A DNA stretch of 64,000 bases from Agrypnus murinus (lineage: Eukaryota; Arthropoda; Insecta; Coleoptera; Elateridae), in contig OV816025.1 in the NCBI GenBank assembly GCA_929113105.1, positions 147,722,112-147,786,111 on the forward strand, written 5' to 3'. The notes under the pieces are model-generated. The model searched no databases. It saw only the letters and a list, made by a program, of their open reading frames with translations, and was not told the DNA's origin. Both the position numbers and the translations under genes were made by a program. Shown one piece after another: positions 28,629 through 41,600 of the stretch; position 1 is the stretch's first letter; every line of letters begins with the position of its first letter.

Positions 28629-30843
28629 TTAATAATCCAACTTATATAAATTGAAATAATAAAATGTGACAAAATACAGTCTCATTCGTAGATTTACATT
28701 ATTTAAGTAACATTAAATTTAACAAACACTAAATCTAACAAATAAAATCGAATTATAATAAATAAACATTTGGGCATGAAGCACACTAAAAATGACGGCC
28801 AAACAATGCTAACAGCATCGTATGTATCACCACGCCCGCTGATCCACGCCAAGGTTAAAAGAAGAGCGGTTATAAGCAACGAAATCAGTGCTTATATGCA
28901 GTGTATGTCACACATTTGAATCGGTATTACCTTTCCGTGCGAGTTTAATGAGCCTAATTTAAAATAGTACTCTAAATAATTATACTTTTTGCTGTACGGA
29001 ATTGACATTGAGCTTTAAGTTGATTAAATATTACAAATTTAAATAAACGATAACCATAATTTTATAAAAATGTTTTTGTTAGCATTGGTTTTTATTTTTA
29101 ATGAATTCGCAAGGGAAGCATTGCTTCCATTGCTTCCATGGACCGCACGCCACTATAAATATTTAATTAGAATATAAATAGGTACAAGGTACAGAATAGG
29201 TACAATCGGTTTATGTTCGTTCCAGGCTCCCTATGATTATTATAAACGTCTTAACAGAATAAAAAACAGGATGATATGAATATAACTTTTATAGGATTTA
29301 ATCAAACTAGAAAAAAAATATCGATATATCCGGTGTGGAGAAAATAATTATACTATGCAAGCATCAAGACGATACAGCTAGGTGTAGACTATTTTTCGTG
29401 TAAGTTTCATTTTGGGAAGCCTTTGGAACAGGTGTAAAAAATAATTGGGTAATCCACCACTGCCTTTTCTGTCTTTTTTCTTTTTTAATAAAAAATAAAT
29501 GGTAAAAAATGCAGCAGCACTTATACATGCAACACAAATACACACGCTCTTAGTTGAGGCAGCGGAATTTCCCGATTTGGAAAACCCATGACCCTTGGAA
29601 CACGAGTGATGTAGTGACACCAATCGTCCACCGCCGGCCCAGAAAAGGAATTATTTTGAATTTAAATTCAAAGTTGTAAATTATATATTTATTGTCAGGG
29701 GCATAAATTTAATTATTCTCTTGTTTTACTTACGAAATATATAAATTATTTCATATATTTAATACTGACCCACTTTAACATACTTTCTTTTTACAAAACA
29801 TTGATATAATACACCACTTCCCCATGCACATCATAAGCTTTTACCACTTTTTTATAGATGGCACAATATTTCTTATGAGAACCAAGGTCCGTAGATGTAA
29901 AGCAAGCTTTGAAATATAGGTCATCTCATACACTTCCACTATGTAGTAGCGCAAAAAAGGCGGAACATCTTAATTAACATGAAAACAGGAATAATCGACA
30001 ACTTGACTTGTTTTCAGTTGGGTACTAAGCGTTAATTCAACGTTTTAGAACGTCAAGCGTCTCATATGACGATCGTGTCGGCTTCGATAGCAGCCGTATT
30101 GCAACTCTTACTGAGCGCGAAAATGGCGGCATTGCGATGACCTAGGCAGAATATATACATATACATCTATAACAAACAAGAGTGTTACATGTGGTGCATT
30201 ACACAAAACTAACTTAGAAAACTGAATAAACACAAAACCTGATTATAAACTGAAAAGTAGGGTCAGCTATTTCTTATAGAGTTTTTGTTCACGCTACAGC
30301 AAACAAACATATCAAATGATCCGATTATAAAGTATACTTTTTAGCATACTGTGACCACTCCATCCTTATTTTAAATCATCAACGTGACATATTTCATGTT
30401 GAAAGCCGAATAAGAACCGGGAAAACCAAAAGACTTCACCCATTTGTAATTTATACAACATCGGAACTAACGTTCGCTACAATAACACAGGTCTACAACA
30501 AATTTGATGTTTAGAAATTAATACCTTTTCTTGAATGATTTAGACCTCCTGATCTCGATAATAACATCCTTTCTTTTCCATCACGTACAGATTTTTTACA
30601 AAACGTGTGCTTGTTAAAATTCAGCTAATTCAAGAAATTAAAATAAATGTGGAAAATATTCATGCCCAAATTTGACAATGATGTTTGTAGCAAAACTGGG
30701 AACATTGTATTATATTCCCACTGATCTTACAACACGTCGATACATACTTGTCTTTAGTCTGCATTTGGCTTTACTACTGTGCTTATCGGTTTTCGATTTT
30801 TGTATTTTCGTAGATGTTTGTTCGTGTTTTGTTAATTTAAATA
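28629..30843. other. AT-rich intergenic DNA
   Basis: No supportable gene. Short open frames at 29378-29623 (-) and 30672-30869 (+) look compositional; the second runs into the mobile-element ORF remnant. Confidence 0.4.
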
Positions 30844-31850
30844 ATGAAAAGACGGCATTGTATAAATGATCCGAACTGTTTTTGTTACATTTGTGGAAGT
30901 TTTGTGATAACTAAAGAAAGACATCATATAACTGCAGTTGTAAAATCAGCATATTATGCTTATTTTAGCATAAAACTTGGTGGCCAAGCTAAATCGTGGG
31001 CACCACATATTGTGTGCAGGGTCGCACATTCGGTACACCTTAAAGAGACCTATGAGAACTTGCAGCTTCTTTTATAGAAAATCAAGTATGTGGAACATAA
31101 TTGGATGCTTTGCGGAGATCTAAAGGTGTTTTGTATACTTCTTGGTCAGCAATCAGGATTTACAAAGTTCCCCTGCCTTATCTGTGAATGGGATCACCGT
31201 GCAAGAGACAAACATTGGACTGTAAAACAGTGGCCTCTTCGAAAAGATCTCGTCCCAGGTGCAAAAAACATACAACGTACTAAATAGGTGGACCCTGCAA
31301 AAGTCCTTTTACCCCCTCTACATATTAAATTTGGCTTAATGAAGCAATTAGTTAAAGCTCTTGACAAAGGTGGAGACTGTTTTAAATATATTTGCACTAC
31401 ATTTCCGACTTTATCTGAAGCAAAGTTAAAAGAAGTAGTCTTTGTGGGGTCTCAAATAAGATCGCTTTGTAAGGATGAGCATTTTCTCAATTGTATGAAC
31501 ACCGTTGAAAAAGATGCGTTTAAAGAGGTTATTGAAAAGTTTTTGGGGAATCATAAGGACCCGATTACGAGAATGTTGTCAACATGTTAAAGAAGTTTCA
31601 GCACTTGGGCTGCAATATGAGTTTAAAAGTACATTTCCTGTTCTCACATTTGGATCAGTTCCCTGAAGATTTCGAAGCAGTGAGTGAAGAAAAGGATGAA
31701 AGGTTTCACCGGATATACGGGAAATGGAACGACGTTATCAAGGTAGATGGAGCATATCAATGATGGCAGAATATTGCTGGATGTTACAACGCGATAATCT
31801 AGAAAAAACACACAACAAAAAGCTACTAAGCGCAGTTTTCATACAAAACG
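30844..31850 (+). pseudogene. Degenerate copy of the repeated arthropod mobile-element ORF
   Basis: Successive frames carry CYICGSF...HHITAVVKSAYYAYF.IKLG..AKSWAPHIVC, then KYVEHNWMLCGDLKV..ILLGQQSG.TK.PC, then LLPPLHIKFGLMKQLVKALD, and finally GCNMSLKVHFLFSHLDQFP. At least one in-frame stop (31285-31287) and frameshifts separate them. It is the same family as 1502-1801. Function of the intact protein is unknown to me; the copy number suggests transposon origin. Confidence 0.5.
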
Positions 31851-31936
31851 TAAAATATATTAAGTTTGACAGAAAACAAAATCACATATATGTTACATTT
31901 TTGGAAATATACCTTCATTTTTATTTTATGCACTAA

Positions 31937-32699
31937 ATATACATTATGTGTATAAGTTGTTTTCTTTTTTTTTGTAATTTGTAAAAAAACCTGACGTGAT
32001 ACATGAAAATGAAAATGAAATTCATAATCAGGGTCCCGAAATTGTATAAAATTAGTTGTTGAAATTAAAACATCTTTCGACAAAAATTTTTTGTAGACCT
32101 GTGTCATTAATCTATTCAAGTCGTATTATAATTCGACAACAACCAATATTTTCATTCAAAATCTGAAATGAATAGAAAACCTTGAATGGATGAAAAATCT
32201 ATGCTAAATAGTTAGTAAGTATCAACCCTTTTATCTGACCATTCCTGTTTAAACGTTAGTCTACAAAACTTATCTGTTCGAGCCACATTTTAGTTTTAGA
32301 AAAGTCAATAAAGTGTATATCACATTCTTTTTCTTTTTTTACTATAAAACTTGTAGATTGTGTTTTTCAACTATTTTCTTTAAATATTTTGTTTTATTTT
32401 GTAAGGGTATAATTTTCTAAGTTACTATGTTATTACTGTTCTCAGTTTAAGAGCTAAAGTATAACAAAGTCGTTCAGAAATATGTAATAACTAATAAATA
32501 ATTAATTTAGCTTCATGTTAAAGGTAACATTAACAATTCAATTATTCCAATACACGTCACACCAGGTGTTAAATTTCCATCAACATGTTCAATATCTGAA
32601 CATCTTTCGTAAGAATAAATAAGGGTGTAACTACTACTGTGACTAAATAGTTTGTAAAAGTACTTCGTCTCTTCTGAGTAAAGGCATTTCGCTTCTGCT
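31937..32699. other. Non-coding upstream region of the OR gene
   Basis: AT-rich, no ORF of note; contains the promoter side of the OR gene but no clear core promoter by eye. Confidence 0.35.
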
Positions 32700-35600
32700 A
32701 TGGTTCAAAAAGATTACTTTGGCAGAGAAAAAAAGCTTTTGAACTTTGTTGGTGTCTCCATGAAAGGCAATGAAAGTTTGGGTTACAAGATCTATTCTAC
32801 TGTTCTTATTTATGGTTTGAGTCTTTCATATCCATTCATATCGATGGGTGATCTATTTAATAATGAATTCAATGTGGTGGCTGATGTGCTTATGTTTATA
32901 AGTGGTGCTTCGTTGAGTAAGTAAAGATAGAGATAGTTTTTCATGATTTTACACCATGCATTGGAAGACTACGTACACTTTTCCGATGGGTCTTCTAGTG
33001 TTAGAAGACTCATCGGAAAATCACACATTCTGTAATGTGTGATATATTCAGTCACATTTTCTGTTTTTTTATTATAAACTATGTACAATAAAAATTTAAA
33101 TATCTGATGCACATCTGTTGGTAACTATGTAGGGGTGGTCTCTATGATGCTTATACTCTCCATATTTTAATATTTGTGATATCTACTCCACTATCACTAA
33201 TTGGACATAACATCTTTAATAACAATATCCTGTTTCGTTGCGACGTAAAATACATTTATGCTTTTACTGACACTTTTTTTGAGAATCTTATTATCCGATA
33301 ATCATCTTAAGCACGATAAGGAATTGGCAGTCCAAAGTACTGAACAATTAGTTAGATCCAAGACATATAAGTATATACAAAAATTATTTCTGATCATATT
33401 CACTTTATCAGGATTAAGAATTCGGTTCTACTGTTATTCCATCTAAATACAAATAAATATTCATTCATCAACTGTAGTTTTACTTTCTTCGTGGATCTCT
33501 TATAATTGTTTTGTACCTTTTGTAAACAACGCAAGGAAATAAAATGAAATGAAATTATCTCAGTGGTAAAACTAGCCATATTAATAAAATATTGCTTTAT
33601 GTTTTTCCTTATTTTGTGAACAAGGCAAAGAAATGAAATTTATATAACGGGTTATCATAAAGTAAGGGCTATATTTCAACTTATATTATTTAACAAATCA
33701 AATTAATAACAAAAAGTAAATGGAATCTAGTTGCTTACATAATGGGATTTTAGAGTATCTATGGAAAACAAAAGAATTGTCGTGACAACCATTGATACAA
33801 GTGTCAAACGAAAGTATCGTAATTTAGATAATTGTTCTCAAAATAAAACTGCGTAAACGTAAATTGTAACAATTTGAACATGGATCTGCAAACAAGAATT
33901 GGTTTAGTACAATGTTATTATGACTGCGGTAAAAATTACACTGCTGGATTACGAAGATTTCGTACGAAAATGGGTTTGAGAGCAGGGCCGGCCGTGCCAA
34001 ATGAAGGCGTACCGTAATTTGATTAGCAAATTTGAAAGAACAAGGTCTGTAACCTTCCGAGATCAGGAAGACCAAGGATGCCAATGTCCAAGTTGCAGAA
34101 GTTCTTCAGGAAAATCAAAACGTAGCCAATACTACTATCCATTTTTTTTCTAGAGTCCTCTGACTTGGAAAGTGTATTGCTCGTAAAGTACTGAACCAAA
34201 TTAAATACTTTAAAAAGGAGCAAATAGTAAATTTATTTCTACATACAACAATAAAATATTATATTTCTAAATTGTATACTTTTATTCTTATCGGACGATA
34301 CATAATAAAATGTATCAATTTTTAGAGACTATTCCATTAGAAGTCAGTTAGATATTTTTTTTCTCAGAAAGTATATGCGATATATTTATGATTTTTGTAC
34401 TGGTTAGAAAGAAATCTTGTAGTTATTATGCTATTGATTTTCAGGCAAAATTAATAGCATTTCTAATTTTAACAATAAGAACGCTGTAACAAAACGATTT
34501 TTAGTGACAAACAGTTTAGACAAAAATGTTTTTTTGTTATTGCACTTTTATTGTTAAAATTAGGAACAATTTTTGAAGAAAATAATATCTACATACGAAA
34601 AGTGTTTATTTAACGAAATGAAATTGTCGCTATCTCTATTAATAAGCAAGAAAACATTGTTCGCTATTTCTTCATATAAATCTTAAATAAAACACTTTTT
34701 TGCCTGAAAATTAATAGCATAGCAACCACCAGGTTTCTTTCTAACCCGTACAAAAATCTTGAGAAATTTCTGAGAAAAAAAATATTTAACTTACTTTTAA
34801 TGGAATTGTCTTTAAAAATGGATACCTTTTATTACGTATGGTCCGATAAAAACAAAAGTATGCAATTTAGTAATATAATATTTTACTGTTGTATGTATAT
34901 TTCAACCAAACCTACAAGAAATGAGTCATTACAAACACGTGGGCGAAAATGCAAAAAGCATCTAGAATTACGCGAAGGTCACGCTGTAATGTAAATGATA
35001 AAATAAACAATAAATGAGCTAGAAAGATTCAGTAGCGGAACAAACCCCTTTTTAATATAAATAAATGTAAAATCAGCAATTAAAATCTGTTGGTTCTAGC
35101 ACACGTCACTGAATTCTTAGCAACGTGAATTCTGCACTCTTATCTTATCTCACCCCGGGTCGTATTTGTTTATTGAGGTGTGATTACAAATATAACTCAT
35201 ATCTTGTATTTACGGTTGAAGTACAGAAATAAATTTACTATTTGCTCCGTTTTAGAATATTTAATTTGGTTTAGCACTTTACGAGCAATACGCTTTCAAA
35301 GTCACATAACTCTAGAAAAAATGGATAGTAATCCGCTAGCAATCAGTAGTGTGAATGCGATATCAAAACGTTTACAAATGCCGTACACCACAATTTGAAA
35401 AATTTTACGGAAAATCATAGAAATGTATCCCTATAAACTGCAACTGCTGTTTGAATTAAAGGATGCACATTTTGCTCTCAGGTACGATTTTTCATTGCAA
35501 ATATTGGCTCAGATAGAAATTGAATCCGAATGGTTATCCCGAATTTTATGGACAGATGAGGCCCATTTCTCTCTTAACGGTGGAGTTAATACTCAAAACT

Positions 35601-38600
35601 GTCGAATGTGGTCAACAGAAAATCCACATGAAATCGTTCAGCAAGGTCTTCATGGCAAAAAAGTCACAGTTTGGTGCGGTTTCACAGTTAATTTCATCAT
35701 TGGTCAATACTTTTCGAGGAAATACATAATGGGGAGGCCGTATCTGTAACTGGTGAACGATCCTGCAAATGTTAAGGGATTATGCAATTCCACAGTTGCA
35801 AAACGAGCACGAAGGAAATAAAAACATGATTTTTATGAAGGATGGAGCACCTCCGCACATTTACCGACCAGTTAAAGAATTGTTAACTGCGGTTTTTTTA
35901 AATTGTTATAAGCAGACATTTTGCAAATTCATGGCCACCAAGATCGCCTGATCTTAACCTAGCGGATTATTGGCTGTGGGATTATTTAAAAAATTTGGTG
36001 TTTAGAACAGGTCCAACCACACTGGAGGAATTAAAGGACAGTATCAGGGAGCAAATTCGTGCAATTCAACCAGAAATGTTGAATAATTTTGAGGAACGGT
36101 TGGTAATTTTACAACAACAAAATGGAGGTCATATCGAGCAATTGCGATAACCAGTGTTTGACATCAGAAATCCCATCATGTAAACAACTAGATTCCATTT
36201 ACTTTTTGTTATTAATTTGTTAAAAATATATAATAAGTTGAAATTTATCCCTTACTTTATGATAACCTCGTACTACATCTCTCAACCGTCTAATGTTATT
36301 TTCTCCTTCAGTGTTAAACATAATCTTGTTAGTATAATAGTATGTACTTTTTATCGTTTTCCTTATTTCTTTCTTCTTCCTTTCTTCTTTCGTTCTGCTT
36401 TATTTCTTCATTATTTAGTTATTTCTGTCTTCTTGCTTTCTTCTTTCTTTGCTCTGCCTTTCATCTTTCTATTGTCTTCTTTTTTCCATCTTTCATTTTT
36501 CTTTCATACTTCTTTCTTTCTTAATATAGGCAATTTCATTGTTTAACTAAATTACTCCCAGATTTATTTGGTTCCTATTAGTCTGATTAACACTTGTATC
36601 ATGTATTATTCCGACACCTTCGATCAGTAGGTTTATATTTTGGTATAATTTTTCCAAATTGTTTTCTCGTTTCCTTAAAAATGCATTTCTTTAATTTCTT
36701 CCAATAATAAAGTAAGTTTTCCAAAAATCTCTCAGTTTATGATCCCTAATATTTTGTAGTGTTCAAAGCACTTTTCTTGTTGCCTTTTCTAGCCTACATC
36801 ATAATTCTTAATTCTACTTAAGTACCGGGAAATCGGGTGTAATTGATCATGTAAATTTTTCATCTTGACATAACTTTGTAAAATAGTAAATCGTAATATA
36901 TTTTTAATATTGATGATAAAATATCTATCTGCTCCGATATAAAAAATTATATATGGTTTTCATACAAAGAAAAGCAATAAACTTCATGATCAACTAAACA
37001 TGGTTTGGGGACTTTGCTCGGCACGTTAATTCGAGTTCAGAAACACATATAACGATAGTAGACTGGGATCAATAGAGACGTGCATTTTAGTAAAGCATAA
37101 AACCACTATCTCAACGGAGCGAAGCAATTTAAACTGCTATACTGCAATATAACACAAGCGGGCGCTTGAAAATGGTGGGTTTGGAGTACCCTTGCCGCAA
37201 AACCATAAAGTGAAAAAGGGACTATTTAAAATAAACAACTTGAGTTAAAGAAATTGTGAGTGGTGTGGCAAGTTTTGTATAACAGCTTTCGTATTTGTAA
37301 ACTATACAGTGTGTTTTTTGTAAACGATAATATAGGAAATCCAATGGAATTTTATCATTTTCCTCGTAAGTTTGTACACTTCAAATGTAAGTAGAAATTT
37401 TGGTATCAATCTAAAGAAGAATTCATTTTACGTCAAAAAAATATTAAACTTTATGAAGAAAACCAAAATCGATTTAGAAAAACACTTAAAAAGCTTATTG
37501 ATTTACTGATTTTGGTAATAAGTTATTAAAAAAAAAGCTGGAAGCTGATCGCCGATTGGTGTAGCGTTTAACGCTTCAGATTCCTAATCAAAAATCGCGA
37601 GTTCAAACCCCATCACCGTATACTTTTTTTTTTAATTGTATTGCTTACTAATTATTATTTTGAGAACTTTATTACAACGATTATTAATTTTTTTTATTGT
37701 TAGATATTTTTGCTACGGGGTTTACCGTTATTTTTTGTACAATTTTAACTACCCATCAAAAAGGCAAATGAAAAAAGGGCATAAAACTAATAATCGTTGT
37801 AATAAAGTACTAAAAATAATAATTAGTAAGCAATACAATTAAAAAAAAAGTATACGATGATGGGGTTTGAACTCGCGATTTTTGATTAGAAATCTGAAGC
37901 GTTAACCGCTACACCAATCGGCGTTCAGCTTCCAGCTTTTTTTAATAGCTTGTCACAAAAAGCAATAAATCCATAAGCTATTTAAGTCTTTTTCTAAATC
38001 GATTTTGGTTTTCTTCCTAAAGTTTAATATTTTTTTGACGTAAAATGAATTCTTCTTTCGATTGATACCAGAATTTCTACTTACATTTGCAAGGGTACAA
38101 ACTTAGGAGGAAAATGATAAAATTCCATTGGATTTCCTATATTATCGTTTACAAAAAACACACTGTATGTCCTATAATTTATAGCGACGGCGCTTATGAA
38201 AGACAAGCTAATCAAGGGTTTTTTCAGGCGCGGTCGCCTAAAATGCACGTCTCTAGTAATCAATCTAAACTCCATTAATGTTCATCGGTTCGTTGAAAAG
38301 TTATGTTGAATTTTACATTTTGGGGTGAAACTGATCATCTAGGGTGAAATTGATCATTCAGCAGATTGCTTTATTATTAAGTAAATATTAACAACAACTA
38401 CTATTTTCACCAAATAATAGTATTAGACCAAAATAACATTTTGTGCTAGCCAATCAAAATAAAATAATAAACACTAACACTTTTATGAAATAAATGAAAA
38501 CCAAATACTTTATTTTCTTAACTATTAATAAAAAACAATAACTTCAAATTAAATCTCCTTAACATCTATTGTTTTTTCAAACACATATCTGGCATTGCCT

Positions 38601-41600
38601 AACGATAGCTGATTGTTTTTCGCATCCCTCCGAGAACTTTCACTAGTAAATCTCTACCTTTCTTTATCTCATCTTTGGTCACTTCCAAATAGTCAGATTA
38701 TTCATTGTCTTGTACAAGAGAGTACAAAGTCACTCCGGAACGTGTTTTCCTAGACCAAAAGTTATCATATGATCACCATATAAATAATATTGCAAGTAAA
38801 AGTATAAAAACCTTAGGATTTTTCATAAGGAACAGTCAAGATTTTTCAGTATCTACATTGAAAACATTATATTGCGCTCCGGTTCGCAGTCAATTAGAAT
38901 ATTGAACACAAATTTGGTCCCCTTACTATAAGAGATCTATTGTCAAAATTGAAAAAGTTCAAAACAAATTCATTCGTTTTATATGCTCAAGATTTAATAT
39001 TGTTAGACAACCGCACGAGTATGACAACGTTTTGGCTATACTGAATTTGAAATCGCTTCAAACTCGCCGAATTAATGCTGACTTGTTGCTTATAAAAAAA
39101 GTAATTTCATCTCGTGTCGATTGTCCATCCCTATCACAACGGTCGAACATCGAGTTTTATCTCGGTTCAGAGGGGTAAATCTGAACCAATGGGAAACTGC
39201 ATGCCACCAGCTTTTGATCTGGAAGCTATTCAGTTCACCCTATGACCTGATACTAGCTCGGGTACTGTGATCTGAAGCAGCTCTGGGACCTTACTCTTAA
39301 AGGGAGCGATGCGAAAAGGTGTATCATAGCCTCTCACTCTCAAGACAACTTCACCTAAAAGGGTACATACCGGGGGTCTATTATGTGTAGACTTGAAAAC
39401 GAAGCTCTGTCGAGGGCATACCGGGCCTATAATCTGGGATATCGGGTGGCAAAACCATTAAAAAACCAAGTCCTGTCACAATTGAGGTTGGATTCGATCA
39501 GGTAGTGATCCTCAACCTAATAAGTTGAAGGATAGTTCGAAGCTGGACGAAGTAACTTCTCCTAGGAGAGGAAGCCGAGGGGTGAGCACGTTGACCGTTC
39601 CGGTACTAGCCTGGAGAGCTAGTAAAGGATGGATAGTAATCTCGCTCCAACCAGTGAGCTACTGGTAGCATCGTGAAGTGTAGGCAATGCGCGCTAATTG
39701 AGCGTATCTCAATTCGTGTCTTAGAGATAAGACGGGACGAACACCCGGACGTTCAGTGATAATTAAATAAACATACTACTAAAGTTATCAAGCACGGCCT
39801 ATTGTATAGTTACAGGTAATAGGCTATAAGAGCTGCAAGAATGGTTGACTCCGTTCGAAGTGCAGAGTTGTATGTATGTATGTCATCTGCTTTGTAATTA
39901 TATTCAATTAAATATACCACATAGTAGTATTATAACTAGAAATCGTCCTATTTTTTATATAAAATGTTACAGAACGAACTATATGTATAATAGCGCTGTT
40001 TATAAGAATCTTACATTTAACCAATCAGTATGCAATTGAACAGAAGTTTAATCCATTTAGGAATTAATAATACTGTTCTTATATTTTCTGTGTAATTTAC
40101 TGTTTGATTTATGCATTACATGTAGTACGTGTAATTTACTCAAGGCTTTGCCGTAAATTAATTTGATTTGATTTATAATAAATGTGAGAAGTCTTTCTTA
40201 TCATAGAAGGTTGGATGTGTCTTCTTCCATTTAAAGAGAACATCTCTCCAGTCCATCTTAAATGGCCTGAAAAACCCCACATACAACGGCAGGCAAAGGT
40301 GGGTGGCATTTTTGGGTAAACATACAAATCCAATGTTATTCTCTTTGCACACCTTTATTACCTCTTCCGTAAAGTGTGATGACAAGTCATCCCCAATTAA
40401 AATTTTGCGCCCGTCCTGTCGTGCTGCATGTGGTAAAAATGTCGACCTGAACCAATCAGTGAATGTTTCTGCATCCATATATCCATGACTTGTTCGATTA
40501 TAGCGAGCACCAGCTGCACAATATCTATCAATGCAACAAGGAGCTAACTGCGGTCCATGTTCAGTCCCAGCAAAAGGACTTCGGAGTCTGATCCACACAT
40601 CATAATAGAGGTAGCAGATTTATTAAAATTACACACTCGCTCCACGATGATATAATATAGGTTTTTCGCGTCTAGGATCATCTAGAAAATTTGTTACATC
40701 GTAATTGTATATTACATGCAGGAATACCATTTAATGTGCTTTCTAAATTATTGAAATATTTAACTAAAGTATCTCGAGATAAATCAGCACGTGATAGTTT
40801 TATATTAGCGGCAAGTCTTTGAGCGATATAATTATTGTGCCTTTTTAAAAGTGAATCAACGTCGGGCAAGATATTTTTGAATTTTGGAACTGAACGGTCT
40901 TGCATGTCCAACAAGTTTTTTATAATCTGTCTTAAATCCGTCAAGTTTAGTGAAAATCCCCATTCTCCGCAAACAGAGGCACACCTAATAATTGATTTTT
41001 CTTCATTTAAACTAAATATCGCTTGCCCTCCCGTGGTTTTAACATGACGCCCATGAAACTTATTGCGCAACGTGCCATATGGAATTTTATATATTTTCTC
41101 AACCTTCTTTAATCTCCAGCCTTCGTCCACGACCTTTTGCAACGCATTTTCAACATATTGTTTATTATAGTCTCGGTATCTCCGCGACCCCAATTTTCGT
41201 TTATAGATCTTGACATTTTGCATAGCTATCTGAAATAAAGTTTGTAAGATAAAAAATATGAAACCTTTAATCAATAAATCAAGGTTAATCAAACTCATTT
41301 CTTCCTTTAGACTGTGTATGCATTTATTCAATATAAAACAATATGGTATATTCAATATGGTAATCAATTTCACCTCGACACTGTGATCAATCTGACCCCA
41401 CATAACAAAAGTTAAAATTGCAATTGAACCGGTAAGAACAAAAACAGTAAACTAAGGTTAGACTATTACAAGCTATTTACGAACATGAATCTATACAGAA
41501 AATCTGCTTTAATTTACTGAATGCTGAAAGAGACCATAGATTTGCGGAGGTATACAATTGCTGTATAAAACATTTACCTTTTTAACAGTAAATTAAACAA

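Larger units (their letters stand above)
33647..36270 (+). mobile_element. Mariner-family (IS630-Tc1) element with nested MITE
   Basis: Inverted ends GGTTATCATAAAGTAAGGG at 33650 and 36267 (reverse) extend about 100 bp with differences, and TA duplications lie at 33645-33646 and 36271-36272. Transposase remnants lie at about 33880-34130 and 35339-36148, split by the MITE at 34135-35328. Confidence 0.8.
37304..38168. mobile_element. 865-bp palindrome (arms about 390 bp) with tRNA-like heads
   Basis: 37304-37695 is inverted at about 37785-38168 with modest divergence, the loop being under 100 bp. Each arm includes a tRNA-like sequence. No coding capacity. Best explained as an inverted SINE pair or a fold-back element that captured a tRNA gene. 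Confidence 0.8.
38321..41402 (-). mobile_element. Probable pogo/Tigger-like element with a nested insertion
   Basis: The left end TGGGGTGAAACTGATCA..GGTGAAATTGATCA (from about 38321) is mirrored at the right end by TGGGGTCAGATTGATCA...GGTGAAATTGATTA (ending about 41402). Inside are minus-strand pogo transposase remnants and, on the left, a non-LTR fragment plus repeat. The ends match only in part, so the limits are tentative. Confidence 0.45.

Noticed and set aside
37551..37922. Functional tRNA-Arg genes
   Set aside because: The acceptor ends do not pair and both copies lie in a palindromic repeat.
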